The notes below the pieces were generated by a model, which saw only the letters and a list, made by a program, of their open reading frames with translations, did not search any database and was not told where the DNA came from. The position numbers were made by a program, and so were the translations under genes. From an uncultured Collinsella sp. (GTDB taxonomy: Bacteria; Actinomycetota; Coriobacteriia; Coriobacteriales; Coriobacteriaceae), in the NCBI GenBank assembly GCA_900557505.1, contig USTC01000018.1, forward strand, positions 1-10,076: DNA of 10,076 bases. Direction: 5' to 3'. The first letter of the stretch is position 1. Each line of letters starts with the position of its first letter. Below, piece by piece: positions 1-7,075 of the stretch.

Positions 1-329
1 CGGCCATAGAGTTTATCGTCACGCACGATTGCTCCGAGCGGCGGAATGCCTGCGTCCCAGCCGTCGCCCAAGGTGACGGTATCCATGTGGCAGATGTAGA
101 CGAGCCGTGGCTCGTCGCTCAAACCGGGCACGGTGACCATGAGGTTGCGGCGTCCGGGGAGCACCTCGAGTTCCTCAATCCGCACGGCATCGAGTGTCGG
201 GTGGTTCAACCGTGCCTCAACCAGAGCTTTGATATACCGCTCAATCTCGCCCTCATACGCACCTGGGTCGGAACTGTCGATCCGCACAAGCTCCTGCGCA
301 AGCCGCCAGGCAAAGTCCTTGTCAACCAT
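1..329 (-). CDS. M20-family metallopeptidase/deacylase, N-terminal part (runs off the left edge)
   Basis: Only the first 109 codons are present; the gene continues beyond position 1. The start is the ATG at 329-327, with GAGG about seven bases upstream. The reading opens MVDKDFAWRLAQELVRIDS, typical of the helix that begins ArgE/DapE/ACY1-type zinc hydrolases. Residues 78-85 read YICHMDTV, the first metal-binding motif of the family (HxD: H81 binds zinc, and D83 is the aspartate preceding the catalytic base region). The protein would be a cytosolic, di-metal hydrolase of peptide or N-acyl-amino-acid bonds. The substrate cannot be told because the rest of the catalytic domain and the dimerisation domain lie outside the window. 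It is transcribed divergently from the gene at 484, with about 150 bases of shared upstream DNA in which I could not pick out a convincing promoter. Family membership is well supported; the exact function is not. Confidence 0.88.
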   Translation of the reverse strand, partial: MVDKDFAWRLAQELVRIDSSDPGAYEGEIERYIKALVEARLNHPTLDAVRIEELEVLPGRRNLMVTVPGLSDEPRLVYICHMDTVTLGDGWDAGIPPLGAIVRDDKLYG

Positions 330-483
330 ATGCAACCTCACAATCAGTTTGCTTTCAAAACCGATTGTAAGCCTCCCGAGAGATCCGTGACGTGCGCGCA
401 GCAGTATTTACCGTTCGCAGGCCGAGCCAGCGCGTTTGCCGTCCGAGCGGGTTCACAAACGGCGCAGTGGGTACGTAGCCTCT

Positions 484-1533
484 ATGGACGACATGCTGTG
501 CGACATATCTGCCTTTCGGTATCACCGGATACCTCCACAGGTCTTGGCGATAATGCCGGACCTGCCCGATTCTACGGACGACCCGCGTAGGGAGCGCCTT
601 TGCGAGCATCCGCTCGTCGTGCATTTCCTGGACACCCCGTTACACGTTTTGGCGCAGGGCAGCTGCGGACGTAAGGGTGATCGCATTGTCAGGCATGTTT
701 GGAACGGGGAGAGGCCGTTTGGCTCCGTGCGGCAGACAGAGTTTGGCCTCGATGTCGCGTCCCCACTCTTTACCCTGTTGACCCTGGCTTCCTCGGTCTC
801 AAACGAGCGTCTAATCATGTGCATGTATGAGATGTGCGGCACCTTTGCTGTGTGCAAGATTGCGCCTCAGGTAAAGTCGGCACTTGTGCAGGCATATGGG
901 GGCCAGTGGGGTGACGCGCGGTCGGGCTGGGAAAACGTAAAGGACGTCTCGGGGAATCCAACGGACTTGTGGAAACGACCGCCCTTGATCGAGCTCTCTG
1001 AGCTTGCAGAGTTCGTCGATAAGATCCGGGGGCTCCGCGGCGCTAAATCGTTCATACGAGCCGCGAAATGCATTACGGGGATGGCAGCATCTCCGCTCGA
1101 GGTTCAAGCATCGATGCTGTTTGGTCTTTCGAGGTTGCGCGGCGGCGAAGGACTGCGCCTTACCAATAACGTTGAGATTCGTATGACGCGCAGCGCCCGC
1201 CTGATTTCGGGGCTTGATAGGCGCTATGCCGATATCCTGCTGGCAAATAAGGACGGCAGCCGAGAGTGTCTGGTTGAATGCCAAGGTAAAGCCATTCACG
1301 GATCCATAGAATCCAAGATTTCGGACTCCGACCGAACGACGGCGCTGCAAGCGATGGGATATCCCGTCGTTTTGATGACCTATGGCCAGCTGGCCGACTC
1401 CGATGCCTTCCGCGTGGTGATGGAGCTCATCATGTCCTATCTCGATGCGCCGTTGAAAGACAAGACACCGCGGCAGCAGGAGCTTGAACGGCGGCTTCGT
1501 GAGGAGATATTTATCGATTGGGCGGGAATGTAG
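484..1533 (+). CDS. Hypothetical protein with AbiEi-like middle region and nuclease-like C-terminal domain
   Basis: The frame is open from 436 (TTG). I prefer the ATG at 484 because LCDISAFRYHRIPP soon after it resembles the usual opening of this family; the ATG at 493 is also possible. No strong ribosome binding site decides between them. The 349-residue product has three visible parts. The N-terminal third carries the 'SALRYHR-PP' type opening. A segment near residues 92-120 (ASPLFTLLTLA, then YEMCGTFAV) is like the 'ASPE-TFLQLA ... ELCG' block of AbiEi-like and DUF559-associated actinobacterial proteins. The C-terminal domain, residues 247-300, reads YADILLANK...ECLVECQGKAIH and DRTTALQAMGYPVV, with D250, E265 and QGK (267-269). 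This is a plausible PD-(D/E)XK/Vsr-like core of the D...(E/Q)xK type, ending in the 'D-R-aL-a-G-vV' helix and strand common to such domains. No partner toxin or antitoxin gene lies next to it. The gene is intact. Its function is unknown; a role in DNA handling or defence is inference only. Confidence 0.8.
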   Translation: MDDMLCDISAFRYHRIPPQVLAIMPDLPDSTDDPRRERLCEHPLVVHFLDTPLHVLAQGSCGRKGDRIVRHVWNGERPFGSVRQTEFGLDVASPLFTLLTLASSVSNERLIMCMYEMCGTFAVCKIAPQVKSALVQAYGGQWGDARSGWENVKDVSGNPTDLWKRPPLIELSELAEFVDKIRGLRGAKSFIRAAKCITGMAASPLEVQASMLFGLSRLRGGEGLRLTNNVEIRMTRSARLISGLDRRYADILLANKDGSRECLVECQGKAIHGSIESKISDSDRTTALQAMGYPVVLMTYGQLADSDAFRVVMELIMSYLDAPLKDKTPRQQELERRLREEIFIDWAGM

Positions 1534-1581
1534 TCGTGCAGGTGGAAAACGGTCGCGCGAGCTAGAGTTTTGGGCACGAAA

Positions 1582-1600
1582 AAGGCTTCAGTTTCGCCTT
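1582..1600 (-). terminator. Weak secondary hairpin with T-tract, possibly a decayed terminator
   Basis: AAGGC (1582-1586) and GCCTT (1596-1600) form a five-pair stem around a nine-base loop. On the minus strand the stem is followed by a T-run (complement of 1579-1583). The surrounding 21 bases resemble the strong terminator at 1806-1826 (18 of 21 identical), which suggests a duplicated or decayed relative. The stem is short and the function doubtful. Confidence 0.3.
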
Positions 1601-1609
1601 GGAAGGGCA

Positions 1610-1792
1610 TTAAAAATGCTATCCAGAACAAGTTGTTTCGGAAAATCGATAGTCAACTTGGATGTGGTATATAGAGATTGTTTTTTACCTACTAAAGCCC
1701 CTGATAAAGGTGTTTATCAAAGCAGGTGTGCTCAGTGATTTGGGTAGTACTGTCGATTATCCGAAAAAACTTACTCTGGGTAGCATTTTCAA
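1610..1792. repeat. Long imperfect inverted repeat around an AT-rich core (MITE-like or large hairpin)
   Basis: Arm 1612-1653 matches the reverse complement of 1749-1790 at 35 of 42 positions without gaps. Two more outer pairs (1610-1611 with 1791-1792) extend the match. The arms enclose a 95-bp AT-rich core. Near its centre lies a perfect small palindrome, TGATAAA-GGTG-TTTATCA (1702-1719). There is no coding sequence, transposase or clear target-site duplication. The position, between convergent genes and just past the serA terminator, fits a non-autonomous miniature element or a structural element at a convergent gene boundary. Five of the seven mismatches are transitions, consistent with ageing of two once-identical arms. 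Apart from this element and the hairpins at 1582 and 1814, I see nothing else in 1534-1881. Confidence 0.75.
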
Positions 1793-1813
1793 AACCAGCG
1801 GAGCAACGAAAAA

Positions 1814-1840
1814 GGCCCCCGTTTCGTGAAAACGGGGGCC
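1814..1840 (-). terminator. Rho-independent terminator of the serC-serA transcript
   Basis: GGCCCCCGTTT (1814-1824) pairs perfectly with AAACGGGGGCC (1830-1840) around a five-base loop. Read on the minus strand, the stem is followed by TTTTTCG (complement of 1807-1813). It lies about 40 bases after the serA stop codon and is a textbook intrinsic terminator for that gene. The A-run that helps form the T-tract is on only one side, so its action is directional. Confidence 0.88.
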
Positions 1841-1881
1841 GAATGGGCTTCATGGCCTGCCTGGCAGGCTTGGCGCCGGCG

Positions 1882-3045
1882 CTATTTGATCACGCGCACG
1901 CGATACATCGACGGAATTTGCTTGAGCGCCTCGATGGTGCTGCTGTCCAGGTGCTCGTCGGTGTCGAACATGGTGTAGGCGTTCTCGCCAGCGGACTCGT
2001 TGGTCATACGCTGCACGTTGGCGTTATCCTTGGCGAGAATGGCCGTTATCTGGCCGATCATGTTGGGCACGTTGGCGTGCAGGCAGGCGATGCGGCTCGC
2101 GGCGCGCGCCTTGCCCATGCTGCAGGCGGGGTAGTTGACGCTGTGTGCGATGTTGCCGTTCTCCAGGTAATCCTTGAGCTCGCTGATGGCCATATCGGCG
2201 CAGTTGGCCTCGGCCTCGCCAGTGCCGGCGCCCGAGTGCGTGGTGATAAACGTGTTAGGCATCTTGACGGTCTTGGGCGTGGCAAAGTCGCAGCTAAACC
2301 AGCTCAGCTTGCCCTCGCGCAGGGCAGCGTCGACGGCGTCCTCGTCAATGATGGTTTCGCGCGCGTAGTTGATGAGCACGGCGTCGGGTGCCAGCAGGTT
2401 AATCTGCTCGGTGCTGATCATGCCGATGGTGTCGGCCTTGCTGGGCACGTGCACCGTGAGGTAATCACAGCCGCGGCAGAGATCTTCGAGCGTGCCCACG
2501 CGCTGCACCTCGCGGCTCAGCACCCATGCGTGCTCAACGGAAATGAACGGATCGTAGCCGTAGACGTCCATGCCCAGATCGACGCAGGCGTTGGCGACCT
2601 TGGAGCCCACGTTGCCCAGGCCGATGACGCCGATGCGCTTGCCCTTGAGCTCGCGGCCCACAAAGGCCTTCTTGGCCTTCTCGGCATCGACCTGGATCTC
2701 GGGGTCGTCGGCGTTGTCGCGCACCCAGTTCATCGACTGCACTACGCCGCGGCTCGAGAGCACCAGCATGCCCAGGACGAGCTCCTTGACGGCGTTGCTG
2801 TTGGCGCCGGGGGAGTTAAAGACGACGACGCCCTTCTTGGCGTACTCCTCGACGGGGATGTTGTTGACGCCGGCGCCGCAGCGGGCGATGGCGCGGATGC
2901 CCTCGGGCAGCTCGTAGCCGTGCAGGTCGGTTGAGCGCATCAGGATCGCGTCGGCCTCCTCGGCGGTGCCCACAAACTCGTAGCCCTCGCCAAACTCGAC
3001 TTTGCCGTCTTTAGTGATGTCGTCGATGGTCTTAATCTTACGCAT
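1882..3045 (-). CDS. serA: D-3-phosphoglycerate dehydrogenase, short ACT-domain type
   Basis: This enzyme oxidises 3-phosphoglycerate to 3-phosphohydroxypyruvate with NAD, the first step of serine synthesis in the cytosol. The 387-residue length fits the short, ACT-ending class. Visible features: GAGVNN at 58-62 in the substrate domain; the Rossmann nucleotide-binding loop GVIGLGNVG at 139-147 with the NAD-selecting D165 in YGYDPF; NYARE with the catalytic arginine R229; the catalytic histidine H270 in TTHSGAGT; and a C-terminal ACT domain at about 317-387 that probably senses serine. The position 29 residues after R229, where the E. coli enzyme carries its catalytic glutamate, is K258 here, in CDFATPK; the subfamily may use another acid. 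The ATG at 3045 has AAGGAG seven bases upstream. The gene lies 72 bases after serC on the same strand and ends at the terminator at 1814-1840. Identity is secure. Confidence 0.96.
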   Translation of the reverse strand: MRKIKTIDDITKDGKVEFGEGYEFVGTAEEADAILMRSTDLHGYELPEGIRAIARCGAGVNNIPVEEYAKKGVVVFNSPGANSNAVKELVLGMLVLSSRGVVQSMNWVRDNADDPEIQVDAEKAKKAFVGRELKGKRIGVIGLGNVGSKVANACVDLGMDVYGYDPFISVEHAWVLSREVQRVGTLEDLCRGCDYLTVHVPSKADTIGMISTEQINLLAPDAVLINYARETIIDEDAVDAALREGKLSWFSCDFATPKTVKMPNTFITTHSGAGTGEAEANCADMAISELKDYLENGNIAHSVNYPACSMGKARAASRIACLHANVPNMIGQITAILAKDNANVQRMTNESAGENAYTMFDTDEHLDSSTIEALKQIPSMYRVRVIK

Positions 3046-3055
3046 GGAAAAACTC

Positions 3056-3117
3056 CTTAGCAGGTTTTGATCTAAGCAGGATGGTCTGAGGTGGCTGGTC
3101 GGCCCGCGTGTTGCGGG

Positions 3118-3118
<1 letters not shown>
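3056..3118 (-). promoter_or_regulatory. serC-serA intercistronic stem-loops
   Basis: Two structures sit between the genes. GCCCGC (3102-3107) and GCGGGC (3113-3118) form a six-pair stem with a five-base loop that ends inside the serC stop codon. It has no T-tract, so it is more likely an mRNA stability or processing hairpin than a terminator. Closer to serA, CTTAG (3056-3060) and CTAAG (3072-3076) are complementary; the first overlaps the serA ribosome binding site and could partly mask it. The first structure is convincing as a hairpin, the second is weak. Any regulatory role is inference. Confidence 0.4.
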
Positions 3119-4242
<1,124 letters not shown>

Positions 4243-4381
4243 CTTCTAGTTCCCCCTCGTAGTCGTTTGAACGTTCGGGATACTTTAGCACAGTGGAGCG
4301 CCGGGCGCGACCGCATCACGGTAAAACTCGAGTGCGCCGCTATGATTTACAGGATGGTTACATGGAATACTTGGTGCCAGC

Positions 4382-6124
4382 CTATATCACCGGGATATAC
4401 CGTGACAAATACTCCTTGAGCGCCGGGTCGCATACATAAAGAAACGTTCCAAGCATGCCGCGCGTCATGAGGACGTAGTAGGCGTTGACGATGATCTTTC
4501 GCAGGTCATCGGCGCTCGCCTTTTTCTTGGCGACGGCATCTTTGAAGTCCGCTTTGTTAACGCAGACGGCTCCTTTATCGGTGTCGTAGTAAATGTCTGG
4601 CCCCAGAATGACGAAGCCGTAGTTGAGGTCGTAGCCCTGCACCGTGTGAATGCACCCAACCTCATTGACGGCGTTTGCCGAGTTAACCCAATCCTTTTGG
4701 CTCGAGTTCCAACGTTTGGGGATGCCCTCGATAACGATATCGAACGTATCTTTATTGTTCTTGGTTTCCCATTTCCAAGCAAAACCGGCCGTCATTCGAG
4801 ACAGGCCAACTTCCTTTTCCTTCTCTTGCTGCAGAGAACAGAAATCCTCAAATCGGTTGACGATGCCAAACTGATACCTGGGGATATCGCTGTTTGGGTC
4901 GCCGGATCGCGAGTCGTAGGGCTGCGAGGCAAAGAGCTCATCAAACATCATGCCGGCATGCATGTACGCCTTGTTGTCGAGTAGATCGTATACAAAATCG
5001 AGATACTCATCGCCGCCACGCACGCGCATTTGGGTACTCAAGCTGAATTCTTCGGTCTCGATTCCCGCTTCTTCGAGTTGGTTGAGTCGCTGCTCGAGGC
5101 CGTCCCGATTAAGTCCGGATGAACGGACCTGCTGCTTGGGGTCATAGAATAGATAGGCCTTGTCGCAGCATTTAAAAATCCAATCCACCTGGCTGCTCGT
5201 GCGAGGCAAGTTGAGTCGTTCGCATGTGTTGTAAAAAGCTCCGATGCCGGCGCCGGCGGTCAAGTAGTTTCCCAGTCGGTGTGCCTCGTCGACAAGCAAG
5301 ATGTCATACCGATCGTTTTTGGTGACATCGCTGGGGCTCAGGATATCGCTGGGCCTTAACCCGGGAAGGAAGTGCGTGAGCTTTTTGAGCGTCTTGCTCA
5401 AAAACTCCATGGGCGTTACGAAGCCGACCCGCAGGCCGGAAAGGTTCGGCTCATTTTTGATTTTGAACATGAGACTGATGGCAAGGATTGTTTTGCCTGT
5501 TCCTGGCGCGCCATTCACGACGGTTATACGTTCTCTTTTTGAGCCGCCATGTTTTACGTCTTCATGCTCCTGTTCGAGACGTTTATAAATCGTCTCGATC
5601 GTTTCGTATTGGTCGGGCGTAAGCGTCTTGAAAGGCGAGAACTTGAACAGATCGGAGTTCTCGAGCTCTTCAATCGGATGAATCGCGTAGTTCTCCTCAC
5701 GAAGCTTCGTCCAGAGGTCTCGGAACTTCTGTCGATACTGAGGCCGCTCAAAATAATCGAACTGGGCATAGCCGTTGTTGGCATTGGTTACCTGGAATTT
5801 CTCATCAGCGCAGAACAGTTCGATGAGTCTGTTTTCAAATTCAAATGTCGCTGATTGATTGAAGGTTGGGTTGTCGATCAGAAGTGTTCGATCGAAATCC
5901 TTGTCAACGTTTGCGGCGTGTTGCTTCATGCGGCGTTGATAGTTGGTTGTTTGGCCAATGTATGCCGTCTTCTTTTTACTGTTGGTCAGAATGTAGAGAA
6001 CGGGCCAACTCTCGTCATGGTGGGATCCGGGCCTTGGTGTGCCAAAGTCCTGAAGCGATTCGCTTGTCTCAAAGGGCTGGGGTAGGGGAAGCGTGTATTG
6101 CCGAAGGGCGAACTCATTACTCAC
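4382..6124 (-). CDS. GIY-YIG nuclease fused to a DUF2075-type superfamily 1 helicase
   Basis: A 580-residue, probably cytosolic enzyme. Residues 42-69 hold a GIY-YIG nuclease signature: LYI (43-45), AYIGQT (54-59) and RRMKQH (64-69), with the probable metal-binding glutamate in FEFENRLIE near residue 97. All core residues appear present. A linker of about 80 residues leads to the helicase: Walker A GAPGTGKT (205-212), Walker B ILLVDEAHRL (275-284), FYDPKQQV (326-333), SLSTQMRV (361-368), CIHTVQGYDLNYGFVI (491-506) and YYVLMTRGM (549-557). These correspond to SF1 motifs I, II, III, IV, V and VI as in DUF2075 and Schlafen-related helicases. I chose GTG 6124 as the start because AAAGGCGG stands just upstream and it overlaps the preceding stop by eight bases (GTGAGTAA). 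An ATG at 6181 in frame would overlap the upstream gene by 65 bases. The likely job is cutting and unwinding aberrant or foreign nucleic acid; this is inference from domains. GC by eye is lower than in serC and serA. Confidence 0.9.
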   Translation of the reverse strand: MSNEFALRQYTLPLPQPFETSESLQDFGTPRPGSHHDESWPVLYILTNSKKKTAYIGQTTNYQRRMKQHAANVDKDFDRTLLIDNPTFNQSATFEFENRLIELFCADEKFQVTNANNGYAQFDYFERPQYRQKFRDLWTKLREENYAIHPIEELENSDLFKFSPFKTLTPDQYETIETIYKRLEQEHEDVKHGGSKRERITVVNGAPGTGKTILAISLMFKIKNEPNLSGLRVGFVTPMEFLSKTLKKLTHFLPGLRPSDILSPSDVTKNDRYDILLVDEAHRLGNYLTAGAGIGAFYNTCERLNLPRTSSQVDWIFKCCDKAYLFYDPKQQVRSSGLNRDGLEQRLNQLEEAGIETEEFSLSTQMRVRGGDEYLDFVYDLLDNKAYMHAGMMFDELFASQPYDSRSGDPNSDIPRYQFGIVNRFEDFCSLQQEKEKEVGLSRMTAGFAWKWETKNNKDTFDIVIEGIPKRWNSSQKDWVNSANAVNEVGCIHTVQGYDLNYGFVILGPDIYYDTDKGAVCVNKADFKDAVAKKKASADDLRKIIVNAYYVLMTRGMLGTFLYVCDPALKEYLSRYIPVI

Positions 6125-6473
6125 GGTGGCCCGCCTTTCTGTATTCGACAGATGATGCGTTGATGGGGTAGCGCTTGCCATTGCGCATCAGTTTGGACGA
6201 GAGCGCAGTTGGGAGATCGATTCCGTTTAAATCGGCAAAACGTAGGAGAAAGATGAGCGTGTCAGCGACTTCGTCTTCGATGGCTTGGCGTTGCTCGGTG
6301 TCTTCGAACATTTCCGCAATGCGCTTGTCGCTCATAAAACGAAGGAGCTGAAGGAGCTCGGAGGACTCAGTTGCCATGCCGATGGCGAGCTCTTTCGGCG
6401 TGTGATATTTGCGCCAGTCGCGTGCATCGCAAAAATCTCTGACTTGTGCCGTCATGGCATCGAGCTTGTCCAT
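6117..6473 (-). CDS. MazG-like nucleotide pyrophosphohydrolase
   Basis: A 118-residue, all-helical member of the MazG-like/RS21-C6 superfamily, which hydrolyses nucleoside triphosphates to the monophosphate and pyrophosphate, often acting on dCTP or modified dNTPs. The metal-binding pattern is clear: ESSE (36-39) and E68-V-A-D71 in IEDEVADTLIF, followed by KLMRNGKRYP (94-103), the 'K---N--KYP' end motif of the family. The length matches single-domain members. The ATG at 6473 is preceded by AAGGGGG at good spacing; an in-frame extension back to 6713 has no site and covers the divergent gene. Its TAA stop overlaps the GTG start of the nuclease-helicase, so the two are very probably one operon and translationally coupled. 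The substrate cannot be told from sequence. Pairing with a nuclease-helicase suggests nucleotide depletion or clean-up of modified nucleotides as part of a defence module. Confidence 0.9.
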   Translation of the reverse strand: MDKLDAMTAQVRDFCDARDWRKYHTPKELAIGMATESSELLQLLRFMSDKRIAEMFEDTEQRQAIEDEVADTLIFLLRFADLNGIDLPTALSSKLMRNGKRYPINASSVEYRKAGHRE

Positions 6474-6503
6474 TGTCCGAACCCCCTTGATGGTTATTGT
6501 TTT

Positions 6504-6532
6504 ATTATGGCGATATCTAGGATTTATTGCAC
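6504..6532 (-). promoter_or_regulatory. Candidate promoter of the MazG-like/helicase unit
   Basis: On the minus strand CATAAT (6509-6504) matches the -10 consensus at five of six positions and lies about 30 bases before the ATG at 6473. With a 17-base spacer the -35 would be GTGCAA (6532-6527), matching only three of six. The placement and AT-richness are right, but the -35 is weak. Confidence 0.35.
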
Positions 6533-6587
6533 CCCATTTAGGACATGCGGCACATGCAGGCGAGGTGGCCCGATAGGAGGTTGCACT

Positions 6588-6779
6588 ATGAAGATCGACG
6601 TTGATGTAGACCAGCTGCGCGAGAGCCTGCTCGACCGTGCGGGGAGTGCGGCGGGCGTGGGTTTTCCCGCTGCCATGCTCGACGTGATGGATATCGAGGA
6701 TGAGTCCCCTCAAGAGCTCCTAGCCCGAGCCGAACGCGAAGGCCTCGACCTCCGCGACTTTGCTGCCGACGATGACTAG
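6588..6779 (+). CDS. Small acidic hypothetical protein, 63 residues
   Basis: The ATG at 6588 has a perfect AGGAGG (6575-6580) seven bases upstream, which makes this short gene convincing. The frame upstream of it is open but lacks a signal. The product starts MKIDVDVDQLRESLLDRAG, has a central GVGFPAAMLDVMDIEDESPQELLARAERE, and ends in an Asp-rich tail (DFAADDD). It is acidic, has no membrane segment, cysteine or signal peptide, and would fold as two or three helices. I do not recognise a named domain; it resembles a small orphan protein type I associate with Coriobacteriia, without proof. It is divergent from the MazG-like gene, with 114 bases between them. Its stop codon TAG overlaps the start of an intergenic repeat. 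It could be an adaptor or regulator, but nothing in the sequence shows its role. Confidence 0.82.
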   Translation: MKIDVDVDQLRESLLDRAGSAAGVGFPAAMLDVMDIEDESPQELLARAEREGLDLRDFAADDD

Positions 6780-6860
6780 GGTAGCTAATTTGGGACGGGG
6801 CGTCTGCGCCCGCAGCTGCGCGAAAATGCACGATAAGCCGTCGCGATGGAGTCTACTGAC
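6779..6860 (+). repeat. Dispersed intergenic repeat, copy A
   Basis: Two blocks here recur near the right end of the window. Block 1 (6779-6801, starting GGGTAGCTAATTTGGGACGG) matches 9883-9905 at 21 of 23 positions. Block 2 (6801-6860) matches 9966-10025 at 47 of 60 positions without gaps. The blocks are contiguous here but separated by 60 bases in copy B. Block 1 begins inside the stop codon of the upstream gene, as copy B begins ten bases after its gene. GGGCG-TCTG-CGCCC (6798-6811) forms a hairpin with the same TCTG loop seen in copy B. There is no open reading frame. This is likely a lineage-specific intergenic repeat or structured RNA element. Confidence 0.7.
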
Positions 6861-6892
6861 CTCGCGACTGTTCTATTTTGACTGCACGCTGG

Positions 6893-7015
6893 CTAAGTGA
6901 GTAGGCTTTATTGGAAATCCTGAGCACCCGACAAATTAGCTTCAACAAACCCGCAGGTCACAGACTTGTGCTTTGGTGACGTGGTCTGCGATTCGGCAAA
7001 AGTCTACTCATTTAG
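6893..7015 (+). repeat. Inverted repeat with 17-base arms in the small gene-antiporter gap
   Basis: CTAAGTGAGTAGGCTTT (6893-6909) faces AAAGTCTACTCATTTAG (6999-7015). Fifteen of 17 positions are complementary, and both mismatches would be G-U pairs in a plus-strand RNA, so the whole stem can close only on that strand. Between the arms GTCAC (6957-6961 region) and GTGAC form a smaller nested pair. No coding sequence is seen. It could be a structured RNA or the ends of a small mobile element. Confidence 0.55.
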
Positions 7016-7075
7016 TTTTGAGAGCCGCTAATTGTCCGCAACGAGACCCCTGCCGGGGCGATTGATGCTCAAATC

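Noticed and set aside
1726..2934. Long plus-strand open frame opposite serA
   Set aside because: It mirrors the codon structure of serA in GC-rich DNA, is rich in Ala, Gly, Val and His without any family motif, and has no ribosome binding site.
4269..4276. GAACGTTC palindrome upstream of serC as a LexA box
   Set aside because: The actinobacterial and Bacillus SOS box needs four bases between the GAAC and GTTC halves; here they abut. An 8-base palindrome is common by chance.
6125..6181. ATG at 6181 as start of the nuclease-helicase
   Set aside because: It would overlap the MazG-like gene by 65 bases. GTG at 6124 has a ribosome binding site and the usual short operon overlap.
6543..6557. Nine-base tandem repeat (ACATGC twice) as an operator
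   Set aside because: Only six bases are identical and only two units exist; too little to call.
6285..6587. Upstream extension of the 63-residue protein
   Set aside because: The extension is antisense to the MazG-like gene and has no start signal; AGGAGG at 6575 fixes the start at 6588.
6474..6713. N-terminal extension of the MazG-like protein
   Set aside because: It would run through the divergent small gene and the promoter region and has no start signal; the ATG at 6473 has a strong ribosome binding site and fits the family length.
7047..7058. CCCC-TGCC-GGGG hairpin as the antiporter terminator
   Set aside because: Only four pairs and no T-run on either strand.
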